A stretch of DNA of 64,000 nt, taken from the NCBI RefSeq assembly GCF_022012415.1, contig NZ_JAKLTR010000018.1, positions 1 to 64,000 on the forward strand. Reading direction: 5' to 3'. Position numbers and translations under genes: made by a program. The notes beneath the pieces are model-generated. The model was not told the DNA's origin, did no database searches, and saw only the letters and a list, made by a program, of their open reading frames with translations. Source of the stretch: Terrimonas ginsenosidimutans. Its GTDB lineage: Bacteria; Bacteroidota; Bacteroidia; Chitinophagales; Chitinophagaceae. Below, one piece after another: positions 43,048 through 51,378 of the stretch. The stretch's first letter is position 1, and every line of letters begins with the position of its first letter.

Positions 43048-43239
43048 ATGAAAAAGAAATTTGTTTACCTGTTATTGCTGGCCTGCGGTATGAGTCCGCT
43101 TTCCTTTGCAAGACAGCGCTGCAGCGATACCTTTATCGTCGAACCGGCGAAGGGGCAGCATGCTGCTGAAGCAGATGTAGCCGCAGCAAAGAAAGGATAT
43201 GACCTTTCGCCCGTAGGGTTCTTTGTATTAAATATGTAA
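43048..43239 (+). CDS. Small secreted peptide within the export operon
   Basis: The 63-residue product has a clear signal peptide (MKKKFVYLLLLACGMSPLSFA, cleavage about 21-22), a mature part of about 41 residues with one Cys, an Ala/Lys stretch (EADVAAAKKGYD) and a hydrophobic C-terminus SPVGFFVLNM. It has its own start 35 bases after the adaptor stop and ends 27 bases before the ATPase gene, so it fits within the operon. No family is recognised. It might be a periplasmic accessory, a secreted signal or the exported substrate. The sequence gives no double-glycine leader motif, which argues against classic bacteriocin processing. Confidence 0.55.
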   Translation: MKKKFVYLLLLACGMSPLSFARQRCSDTFIVEPAKGQHAAEADVAAAKKGYDLSPVGFFVLNM

Positions 43240-43266
43240 TTACTCTTCACCTAATAATTTATTTAA

Positions 43267-43944
43267 ATGATTAAGATTACTGATCTCGAAAAGATCTACC
43301 GGACCGAGGAAGTTGAAACCGTGGCGCTGAACAGATTATCCATCGAAGTGAAAGAGGGTGAATTTGTGGCGATCATGGGCCCCTCCGGTTGCGGCAAATC
43401 GACCCTGCTGAATATCCTGGGCCTGCTTGACGATCCCGATGCCGGCAGCTTTGTATTTGCCGGAATTGAAGTAGCGAAATTCAATGAAAGAAAACGAGCA
43501 GACCTCCGCAAAAGAAATATCGGGTTCGTATTCCAGAGTTTTAACCTGATCGACGAACTGACTGTTTTTGAAAACGTAGAACTGCCCCTGATCTATACAG
43601 GCGTGAAAGCGGCTGACAGAAAAAAGCGTGTAGATGAAGTGCTTGACAAAGTACAGATCATGCACCGTCGCAATCACTACCCGCAACAATTATCCGGTGG
43701 TCAGCAGCAGCGTGTGGCTGTGGCCAGAGCGGTTGTAAACAAACCAAAGCTGATCCTTGCCGATGAGCCCACCGGTAACCTGGATTCAAGCAATGGTAAC
43801 GAAGTAATGGAAATGCTGACTGATCTGAATGAGCAGGGTACAACCATCATCATGGTAACGCACAGTGAGCATGATGCACGTTACAGCCATCGTATTATCC
43901 GCATGCTGGATGGTCAGACGGTCATCGAAAACATTATGATCTAG
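43267..43944 (+). CDS. ABC transporter ATP-binding protein, MacB/LolD type (ATPase 1)
   Basis: The 225-residue protein has Walker A GPSGCGKST, Q-loop FVFQSFNLIDELTVFENVELPL, signature LSGGQQQRVAVARAV, Walker B LILADEPTGNLDS and switch His MVTHSEHD. It belongs to the MacB/LolD/FtsE group that drives FtsX-type permeases by mechanotransmission rather than by carrying substrate through the membrane. Six such permease genes follow. It differs from ATPase 2 at the far end, which has LSGGQQQLVGIARAL and a NLNS D-loop. Confidence 0.96.
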   Translation: MIKITDLEKIYRTEEVETVALNRLSIEVKEGEFVAIMGPSGCGKSTLLNILGLLDDPDAGSFVFAGIEVAKFNERKRADLRKRNIGFVFQSFNLIDELTVFENVELPLIYTGVKAADRKKRVDEVLDKVQIMHRRNHYPQQLSGGQQQRVAVARAVVNKPKLILADEPTGNLDSSNGNEVMEMLTDLNEQGTTIIMVTHSEHDARYSHRIIRMLDGQTVIENIMI

Positions 43945-43975
43945 AATTTTACTCTACCATTTTTATTATTTCAAA

Positions 43976-46393
43976 ATGATCAGGAACTATTTTAAAGTAG
44001 CTTTTCGTAATATCTCCCGTTATAAGGGATTTACTTTACTGAACGTATTAGGCCTTGCGGTTGGGATTGCTTCATGTATCCTGCTTTTCCTGGTAGTTCG
44101 GTATGAGCTTAGCTATGATAAATTTTTACCTGGTCATGAATCGGTTTACCACATCATCACTAAAGACAAGGAAGCCAGTGGTGAAGAGTACACATCTGGT
44201 GTTCCCTTCCCTTTATATGATGCAATAAAAGTTGATATGCCGGATCTCAAGGCCGGCTCTCTATTCTCCAGCTTTGGCAGCCAGATGACCGTCCTTGGTA
44301 ATGATCCCAATGCAGTCGTTGGCAAAAAGTTCATTGAAGATGGAGGCGTATTCTATGGAGATGGAAACGTCTTTAATGTTCTGCAATTCCCTTGGCTAAC
44401 CGGTTCTCCGGCCGTATTGGACGAACCCAATATGACCGTGCTCACCCAGGGCATTGCCGACAAATATTTTGGCAGCTGGCAATCCGCTGTCGGACAGTAT
44501 ATCCGGCTGGATAATGCCATTACCGTGAAGGTTGCCGGTATTCTGAAAGATGTGCCAGGCAACTCAGACTTCCCTTTTAAGGTGGTCACTTCTTTTGTCA
44601 CGGCTAAGAATAATGCAGGCGTCAGTGGCTATGATCCACGTTGGGGAAGCACTACCAGCAACTACCAGGTGTTTGTCCGCAAACCGGATAATATGCCCGA
44701 AGCCCAGCTGGCTACTGCACTTGCGGCATTCAGTAAAAAACATTTCCCTGACGCGCCGGGTAAGACAAAACGTGAGGTTTTACTTCAATCACTCAGTGAA
44801 CTTCATTTTGATACCCGCGTGGAAAATTTCGGGGACCATATCACCAATAGATCTACGTTATGGACCTTATCGCTGATCGGTGTGCTGATCATCACGATGG
44901 CCTGTATCAATTTCATTAATCTTTCAACCGCACAAGCGATCAACCGTTCAAAGGAAGTCGGCATCCGGAAAGTTCTCGGCGGCAACAGGATGAGCCTGTT
45001 CTGGCAGATGATGGGAGAAACAGGTATCATCGTATTCATCTCGGTTGTACTTGCCCTTGCGATAGCACTTGTGTGCCTTCCATTCATCAGTCATGTGGCA
45101 TCTATCAGTGACAAACTTTCTATTTTTACGCCTTCTGTTCTGCTGTTCACCTTACTGGCAGCACTGTTGGTGACGTTCCTTTCAGGTTCTTATCCTGCAC
45201 TGATCCTGTCGGGTTTCAAGCCGATGCTTGCGCTGAAAAATAAGATCACTTCGGCCAGCGTAGGTGGTATATCGCTGAGAAGGGGATTGGTTGTTCTGCA
45301 ATTTTCAATCTCGCAGGCTTTGATCATCTGTACGATCATTGCGATCAGCCAGATGAATTCTGTAAAAAATGCGGATCTCGGATTCAATAAAGACGCAGTG
45401 CTGGTAATGACCTCAAATGCGGATAGCGTGATCTTTTCAAAGCAAAGTGCTTTTAAGCAGGATCTGCTTGCCATGAATGGAGTAGAGGCGGTCAGCTTCA
45501 GCAGCGATGTTCCTTCATCGGAGAATAACTGGTCGGCTAATTTTGCTTTTGATCATAAGGACGATGAAGACTTTGATGTGTTCATGAAATTTGCAGATGA
45601 GGATTATTTTAAAACATTCGGCCTTCAGCTTTTGGCGGGCAACCGGTATGGACAAAGTGATACGATCAAGGATGTTGTGGTGAATGAAAAAATGGTCAGC
45701 CAGCTTGGTGTAAAGAATCCTGCTGATATAATCGGAAAGGAGATGCGTATAGGCAGGAATAGCTGGAAGACGATAGTAGGTGTAGTGAAGGATTTCAAGA
45801 CGAATTCATTGCGGGAAGATGTCAAGCCTTTGATGATCGCTTCCCGGCAGGACCGGTATGGATGCACAAGTATCAAGCTTAAAACGAGTAACCTTGCCCA
45901 GATAAGGGAGGATATCCAACGATCCTGGGATAAGTTCTATCCTCAATATGCGTATGACAGTTATTTCATGGATGAATCCATCGAAGGGTTTTATCAGCAG
46001 GAGAATCAGCTTTCGCTGTTGTATAAGATATTTTCAGTGATCGCCATTTTGATCTCCTGCCTGGGATTATACGGATTGGTATCATTTATGGCGGTCCAGC
46101 GCAGAAAAGAGATCGGGGTGCGGAAGGTTCTTGGTGCGTCTGTGGCGCATGTCGTATATCTGTTCTCCAAAGAATTTACGATCCTTATCCTGGTTGGTTT
46201 TGCGATCGCGGCTCCGCTCGCATGGTACGTGATGAACCAGTGGTTGGGAGATTTTAAATACCGGATAGATATCAGTGTATGGATCTTTGCGCTTGCTATC
46301 CTGGTTTCTGTCGTTATAGCATGGATCACGGTCGGATATAAGTCAGTCAGAGCTGCACTGGTCAATCCCGTGAAGTCACTCAGGTCGGAATAA
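43976..46393 (+). CDS. FtsX-type ABC permease 1
   Basis: The 805-residue protein has an N-terminal cytosolic start (MIRNYFKVAFRNISRYKGFT), a first helix, and a periplasmic MacB-like domain (about 45-280). Three helices follow, with the coupling motif KEVGIRKVLGG (about 325-335), then a fifth helix, a second periplasmic domain (about 460-670) and three helices with KEIGVRKVLGAS. This two-module, eight-helix plan with two FtsX domains is typical of the large Bacteroidota MacB_PCD/FtsX permeases. It starts 31 bases after ATPase 1. The gap to permease 2 is 135 bases and contains a hairpin. Confidence 0.93.
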   Translation: MIRNYFKVAFRNISRYKGFTLLNVLGLAVGIASCILLFLVVRYELSYDKFLPGHESVYHIITKDKEASGEEYTSGVPFPLYDAIKVDMPDLKAGSLFSSFGSQMTVLGNDPNAVVGKKFIEDGGVFYGDGNVFNVLQFPWLTGSPAVLDEPNMTVLTQGIADKYFGSWQSAVGQYIRLDNAITVKVAGILKDVPGNSDFPFKVVTSFVTAKNNAGVSGYDPRWGSTTSNYQVFVRKPDNMPEAQLATALAAFSKKHFPDAPGKTKREVLLQSLSELHFDTRVENFGDHITNRSTLWTLSLIGVLIITMACINFINLSTAQAINRSKEVGIRKVLGGNRMSLFWQMMGETGIIVFISVVLALAIALVCLPFISHVASISDKLSIFTPSVLLFTLLAALLVTFLSGSYPALILSGFKPMLALKNKITSASVGGISLRRGLVVLQFSISQALIICTIIAISQMNSVKNADLGFNKDAVLVMTSNADSVIFSKQSAFKQDLLAMNGVEAVSFSSDVPSSENNWSANFAFDHKDDEDFDVFMKFADEDYFKTFGLQLLAGNRYGQSDTIKDVVVNEKMVSQLGVKNPADIIGKEMRIGRNSWKTIVGVVKDFKTNSLREDVKPLMIASRQDRYGCTSIKLKTSNLAQIREDIQRSWDKFYPQYAYDSYFMDESIEGFYQQENQLSLLYKIFSVIAILISCLGLYGLVSFMAVQRRKEIGVRKVLGASVAHVVYLFSKEFTILILVGFAIAAPLAWYVMNQWLGDFKYRIDISVWIFALAILVSVVIAWITVGYKSVRAALVNPVKSLRSE

Positions 46394-46420
46394 ATATTAC
46401 CACACATAGAGAGAAAGTGT

Positions 46421-46459
46421 TGGCTGCGCGATCAAACTGATCATTTCGCGGCACAGCCA
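46421..46459 (+). other. Hairpin in the spacer between permeases 1 and 2
   Basis: TGGCTG-CGCG and CGCG-GCA-CAGCCA pair around ATCAAACTGATCATTT with a three-base bulge. It is followed by no T-tract, so it is not a clear terminator. It may be an mRNA processing or stability element in the operon. Confidence 0.45.
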
Positions 46460-46528
46460 GGCGTGTTGCTTATTGTGAATGCAGATAAGCAGGGCAGTCT
46501 GTTCTTTAAGTAATATTTAAATAATTCT

Positions 46529-48925
46529 ATGTTCAGAAGTTATCTCAAAACTGCGTTCCGCAGTCTTTGGAAAAACAAAGGATTCTCGTTGATCAATATC
46601 GCCGGGCTCGGCGCAGGCATTGCTGTATGCCTGATAATCTTTACCATTTTGCAGTTTGAACTGGGGTTTGACGGCTTTCATAAAAACAAGGACCGCATTT
46701 TTCGCGTGATCTCTGAACGTGAACAATCGGGTGATATCCGTCGTTCGCCGGGGGCGCCTTATCCCATGCCTGGTATTCTTAAACAAGAAATGCCCGGTGT
46801 TATTTCTTCCGGCGTTTTCCAGGAAACAAATGTGCAGATCATTATCGATGATGAGCAGGGGCGGCCCGTCAAAAGATTCCGTGAGGAAGGGAGTGTATTC
46901 TGCGTAGAGCCTTCGTTTTTTGAGATATTTGATTTTGCTGTAGAGGCTGGCGACTATCATTCCCTTGCCGATCCCAATACTGCGTTGCTCAGCAAGGAAG
47001 TTGCCGACCGGTTTTTCGGTGATTGGAGAACGGCTACCGGCAAAACATTCCGTAAGAATGGCCAGGTGATAAAAGTGGCGGGGATCATGAAAGATCTTCC
47101 TGTAAATACCGATCTGCGATCCGGGATATTTGTTTCTTATTCCTCTCAAAAATGGCTGTCCACAAGTGATGACTGGCATAGTACTGCCAGCAACCATAAT
47201 TGTTACCTTCTTCTGCCTGAAGGCACAAAAAGCGCTGATATCTCTCTTAAGCTGACAGCCCTGCTGGCTAAACACTCTGACGATAAGAAGAAAGGTGATG
47301 CACAGGCGCTGCAGCCTGTTACTGACGTGCATTATAATGGAGAGATCAGTAACTATACCGGCCGTGCAGTTACAGGTCAGTTGGTAAACACGTTGTCTCT
47401 TATAGCCGGATTTATCCTGCTGATCGCTTGCGTTAACTTCGTGAATCTCTCCACGGCGCAGGCGTTCAACCGTTCGAAAGAAGTGGGTGTAAGAAAAGTC
47501 CTGGGTGGAAGCAAGTTTCAGATCAGAAGCCAGTTCTATGGAGAAACGTTCTTACTGGCTGCCTGTGCAACTATCCTGGCTGGTTTGATTACTATACCCG
47601 CGCTTCCTGCGATTGGTGGTCTATTAGACCTGCCTTTGGATAACAGCCTCCTGCTGAAACCGTCTGTATTACTGGCATTGGCAGGAATGCTTGCCTTAGT
47701 TGTTGCACTCGCGGGCTTTTATCCTGCGATCGTTCTCTCCCGCTATAATCCTATTACCGCTTTAAAGGGAAAACTTACGCGTAAAGCATCTGGTGGAGTA
47801 GCTGTAAGAAGAGGTCTTGTAGTCTTTCAGTTTGTAGTAGCGCAGGTACTGATCATCGGCATGGTGGTGATCGTACAACAAATGAGCTTTTTTCAAAAGC
47901 ACGATATGGGTTTTGATAAGGAAGCGATCGTGAATCTGTCCATTCCGTCAGACAGTGCTTCGATGAGTAAAATGGACTTTCTCCGTTCGAAAGTAAAATC
48001 AATAAACGGAGTGAAAGAAGTAAGTTTCAGTTTTGCAAGCCCGGCTGACAATGGAAACTGGAGCTCGAACTTCCGGTTTGATCACGCTGCGGAAGAGACA
48101 GAATGGTTTGCTAATCTGAAGTGGGCTGATCATGATTTCCTGAACGCTTATGATATCAAGCTTATCGCGGGACGCAATCTTTACCCGTCTGATACAGTTG
48201 CTGAATTCCTGGTGAATGAGACATTCGTGAAACAACTGGGTATTACGGATGTCCGGCAAGTGCTGAATAAAGAGATCAGTATCTGGGATGCGATGAAGGG
48301 GAATGTTGTCGGTGTGGTCAAAGACTTCAATGCACTTTCTCTTCGCAGCGGCTTTGTGCCGGTGGTCATCTCTACCAATAAGACAAACTACCGGAAAGCG
48401 GGTATCAAGCTGCAAACAGCTGATATGGGAACAGCGCTTACATCATTGAGGCAATTATGGACCGCTACATTTCCTGACTTTGTATTCCAGGAACAGTTCC
48501 TGGATGAAAAGGTTGCCAACTTCTATGCACAGGAGCAGCGGCTGTCCGGACTGTATAAGATCTTTGCAGCACTGGCTATGTTCCTAAGCTGTCTCGGCTT
48601 GTACGGGCTGGTTTCTTTTATGGCTATTCAGCGGGTAAAAGAAGTGGGGATCCGGAAAGTGCTGGGTGCTTCATCGCTGAAGATCGTATTGCTTTTTTCA
48701 AAGGAATTTTTGATTCTTATCGGTATTGCCTTTGTGATCGCAGCCCCGCTTGCGGTGTATTTTATGAATAAATGGCTGAAAGAATTTGCTTATCAGATCG
48801 ATATTTCGTGGGAGATAATAATGCTGGCTGGAATATCCGCTGCGGTTATTGCCTTATTGACGATCAGTGTAAAAGCTATACGGGCAGCGTTAGCTAACCC
48901 GGTAAGATCATTACGTTCCGAATAG
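46529..48925 (+). CDS. FtsX-type ABC permease 2
   Basis: The 798-residue protein shares the two-module plan of permease 1: N-terminus MFRSYLKTAFRSLWKNKGFS, MacB-like periplasmic domain, helices with coupling motif KEVGVRKVLGG, then a fifth helix, second periplasmic domain, and final helices with KEVGIRKVLGAS. It ends in the shared PVRSLRSE tail. It is closest to permease 1 by eye (HKNKDRIFRVISE vs FLPGHESVYHIITK region, YKIFAALAMFLSCLGLYGLVSFMAI vs YKIFSVIAILISCLGLYGLVSFMAV). The next permease follows after 26 bases. Confidence 0.92.
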   Translation: MFRSYLKTAFRSLWKNKGFSLINIAGLGAGIAVCLIIFTILQFELGFDGFHKNKDRIFRVISEREQSGDIRRSPGAPYPMPGILKQEMPGVISSGVFQETNVQIIIDDEQGRPVKRFREEGSVFCVEPSFFEIFDFAVEAGDYHSLADPNTALLSKEVADRFFGDWRTATGKTFRKNGQVIKVAGIMKDLPVNTDLRSGIFVSYSSQKWLSTSDDWHSTASNHNCYLLLPEGTKSADISLKLTALLAKHSDDKKKGDAQALQPVTDVHYNGEISNYTGRAVTGQLVNTLSLIAGFILLIACVNFVNLSTAQAFNRSKEVGVRKVLGGSKFQIRSQFYGETFLLAACATILAGLITIPALPAIGGLLDLPLDNSLLLKPSVLLALAGMLALVVALAGFYPAIVLSRYNPITALKGKLTRKASGGVAVRRGLVVFQFVVAQVLIIGMVVIVQQMSFFQKHDMGFDKEAIVNLSIPSDSASMSKMDFLRSKVKSINGVKEVSFSFASPADNGNWSSNFRFDHAAEETEWFANLKWADHDFLNAYDIKLIAGRNLYPSDTVAEFLVNETFVKQLGITDVRQVLNKEISIWDAMKGNVVGVVKDFNALSLRSGFVPVVISTNKTNYRKAGIKLQTADMGTALTSLRQLWTATFPDFVFQEQFLDEKVANFYAQEQRLSGLYKIFAALAMFLSCLGLYGLVSFMAIQRVKEVGIRKVLGASSLKIVLLFSKEFLILIGIAFVIAAPLAVYFMNKWLKEFAYQIDISWEIIMLAGISAAVIALLTISVKAIRAALANPVRSLRSE

Positions 48926-48951
48926 ATATATAACAAGATAAAAACCATCAG

Positions 48952-51339
48952 ATGATCAAGACCTATTTTAAGATCGCGTTCCGTAATCTCTGGAAGAACA
49001 AGACCTTCACCTTTATCAACCTCGCCGGTCTGACCGTTGGGCTGACCTGCGTGATATTGATGGTGCTGTATATCCAGCATGAACTCAGCTATGACAAGTT
49101 TCAGAAGAATGCGGACCGGATCGCGAGGGTCACGATGGAGTATAGTATGAGCGGGGGAGAACCGCGTAAGATCGTGATGACGAGTACCAAGGTCCTTCCT
49201 GCGCTTAAGAGGGTTTTCCCGGAAATAGAAGATGGTGTGCGGATGTCGGGTGGCAGGTCTGGTCTGGTCAAATATGAAGATAAGGTGTTCATTGAGCCAG
49301 GTTTTATTCATGCTGATTCAACTTTCTTTTCTGTGTTCTCTTCTTTCAAATTGTTGAAGGGCACTGCTGACCAGGTTCTGAAGGCGCCAAATATGCTTGT
49401 AATCAGTGAGTCTGCCGGAAAGAAACTTTTTGGTAATGATGATCCCGTTGGTAAAACATTACAGGTAGGTGCCGCACAGACCAACTATCTGATCACGGGT
49501 GTGGCGGAAGATTGCCCATCCAATTCCCAGATCAAGTTCAATTTCCTTGCTTCTTTCTCAAGTCTTGGGCCTGCACAGGAGACTACTTATTTCAATGCTA
49601 ATTTCATTACCTATTTCCTGTTGAAGGATAAAGCATCTATCGCCTCTCTTCAACCCAAGATAGCGCCGTTCATGAAAAAAGATATGACGGATGCTGCGAT
49701 GACTTTCCATCTTGAACCTTACACGAGCGTGCATCTTCATTCCGGGCTGGATGGTTTTGAACCGAACAGTAATATCAATTATATCTATATCACCGGTGGA
49801 GTAGCCCTGCTGATCCTGATCATTGCCTGCTTTACTTATGTGAATTTAAGTACGGCACGGTCAATGGAGCGGGCAAAGGAGGTTGGTATCAGGAAAGTAT
49901 CGGGGGCATTCAGAAGCCAGGTATTCTGGCAGTTCATCGGGGAGTCTTCACTTCTGACAGGAATAGCCCTGATACTTAGTTTTGTGCTTGCAGGTCTGTT
50001 GCTGCCTTCTTTTAATGAGCTTGCAGAAAGGTCTCTTTCTTTGAGCGGATTGCTCAAACCGTCTATCCTGATCATTGCCTTATTGATACTTACATCCATA
50101 TCATTGCTGGCAGGAAGTTATCCCGCGCTGATCCTTTCGCGTTTCCAACCGGTAAAAGTCTTGAAAGGGACATTCAGAAATTCTTCATCCGGTACATGGA
50201 TCAGAAAATCACTGACTGTTTTTCAGTTCACTGTTTCCGCATTCCTGATCATCGCGACGTTTGTATTGCAACGCCAGTTAAAGTATATCCAAACGAAGAA
50301 GCTTGGGTATGACAGGGAGCATATTGTCGTATTACCGATGGACTCGCGGATCAATGAAAAAACGGAGCTGTTTAAAACGGCACTCAAAAAGGACCCCGAG
50401 GTTCTGGCAGTTTCAAAGTCTTATAACACGCCTGTAAATATTATGGGTGGGTACTCCATGAGTAACTCCCTGTCGAATGAGAATGCGATGTCGGTAAAAG
50501 CTAATCCCATCGACGAAGATTATATCAAGGTCAATAATCTGAAGATCATTGCGGGAACTGACCTGAGCCGTCAGGATCTGCTGGATGTTAACACGAGTGA
50601 TACGACCAGGAAACCTTATTTCCACTACGTATTGAATGAATCTGCCGCTGCTGCTTTGGGCTGGAAGCCGGAAGAAGCGATCGGGAAAAGGATGTTTCTT
50701 GGCGACCAGCGCCCGGGTGAGGTAAAGGCTGTTATTAAGGATTTTCATTTTGCATCATTGCATACGGCAGTTGAACCATTGGTACTGTTCCCGGATAACT
50801 GGGGTTCGGTAATGCAGGTAAAAATGACTGGTAACAATATGTCTCAGACGATTGCCCATCTGGAGAAGACCTGGAAGGAACTCGCTCCACATCGTCCGTT
50901 CATGTACACATTTATGGATGAGGACTATAACAAAATGTATGCATCGGAAATGAGGACGGGTGATGTGTTCAAAGTATTTGCAACCATTGCGATCCTGCTG
51001 GCCTGCATGGGATTGTTCGGACTGTCGGCCTATTCTGTACAGCAGAGAACGAAGGAGATCGGGATCAGGAAAGTTTTAGGTGCATCATCAGCAAGGATCA
51101 CAGTGTCGTTGGTGAACCAATTCGTTAAACTTGTTTTTATATCCTTCCTCATCGCAGTGCCTGTAGCCTGGATGCTTTCTGAAAAATGGCTGAGCAGCTT
51201 TGTTTACCGTACAGATATTCCTGTATACATTTTCCTTGTTGCGGGATTATCGATCACTTTTGTGGCCATGTTCACGGTGGGTACACAGGCGCTGCGCGCT
51301 GCGTTGTCAAACCCTGTCAAATCATTAAGAACTGAATAA
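48952..51339 (+). CDS. FtsX-type ABC permease 3
   Basis: The 795-residue protein has the same plan (MIKTYFKIAFRNLWKNKTFT start, first coupling motif KEVGIRKVSGA, second KEIGIRKVLGAS, tail PVKSLRTE). The Ser in KVSGA replaces the Leu of most copies. The second periplasmic domain differs most from the others, with YNTPVNIMGGYS and a distinct TSLF-type loop. It is separated from permease 4 by 39 bases. As with all six permeases, the transported or released substrate cannot be told from sequence. Confidence 0.92.
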   Translation: MIKTYFKIAFRNLWKNKTFTFINLAGLTVGLTCVILMVLYIQHELSYDKFQKNADRIARVTMEYSMSGGEPRKIVMTSTKVLPALKRVFPEIEDGVRMSGGRSGLVKYEDKVFIEPGFIHADSTFFSVFSSFKLLKGTADQVLKAPNMLVISESAGKKLFGNDDPVGKTLQVGAAQTNYLITGVAEDCPSNSQIKFNFLASFSSLGPAQETTYFNANFITYFLLKDKASIASLQPKIAPFMKKDMTDAAMTFHLEPYTSVHLHSGLDGFEPNSNINYIYITGGVALLILIIACFTYVNLSTARSMERAKEVGIRKVSGAFRSQVFWQFIGESSLLTGIALILSFVLAGLLLPSFNELAERSLSLSGLLKPSILIIALLILTSISLLAGSYPALILSRFQPVKVLKGTFRNSSSGTWIRKSLTVFQFTVSAFLIIATFVLQRQLKYIQTKKLGYDREHIVVLPMDSRINEKTELFKTALKKDPEVLAVSKSYNTPVNIMGGYSMSNSLSNENAMSVKANPIDEDYIKVNNLKIIAGTDLSRQDLLDVNTSDTTRKPYFHYVLNESAAAALGWKPEEAIGKRMFLGDQRPGEVKAVIKDFHFASLHTAVEPLVLFPDNWGSVMQVKMTGNNMSQTIAHLEKTWKELAPHRPFMYTFMDEDYNKMYASEMRTGDVFKVFATIAILLACMGLFGLSAYSVQQRTKEIGIRKVLGASSARITVSLVNQFVKLVFISFLIAVPVAWMLSEKWLSSFVYRTDIPVYIFLVAGLSITFVAMFTVGTQALRAALSNPVKSLRTE

Positions 51340-51378
51340 CGATTATAACCATTAAGCCATCGAATAACAAACCTTTCT

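Noticed and set aside
43048-43239. Double-glycine leader bacteriocin precursor
   Set aside because: The peptide has a standard signal peptide and no GG cleavage motif, and the transporter lacks a peptidase domain.
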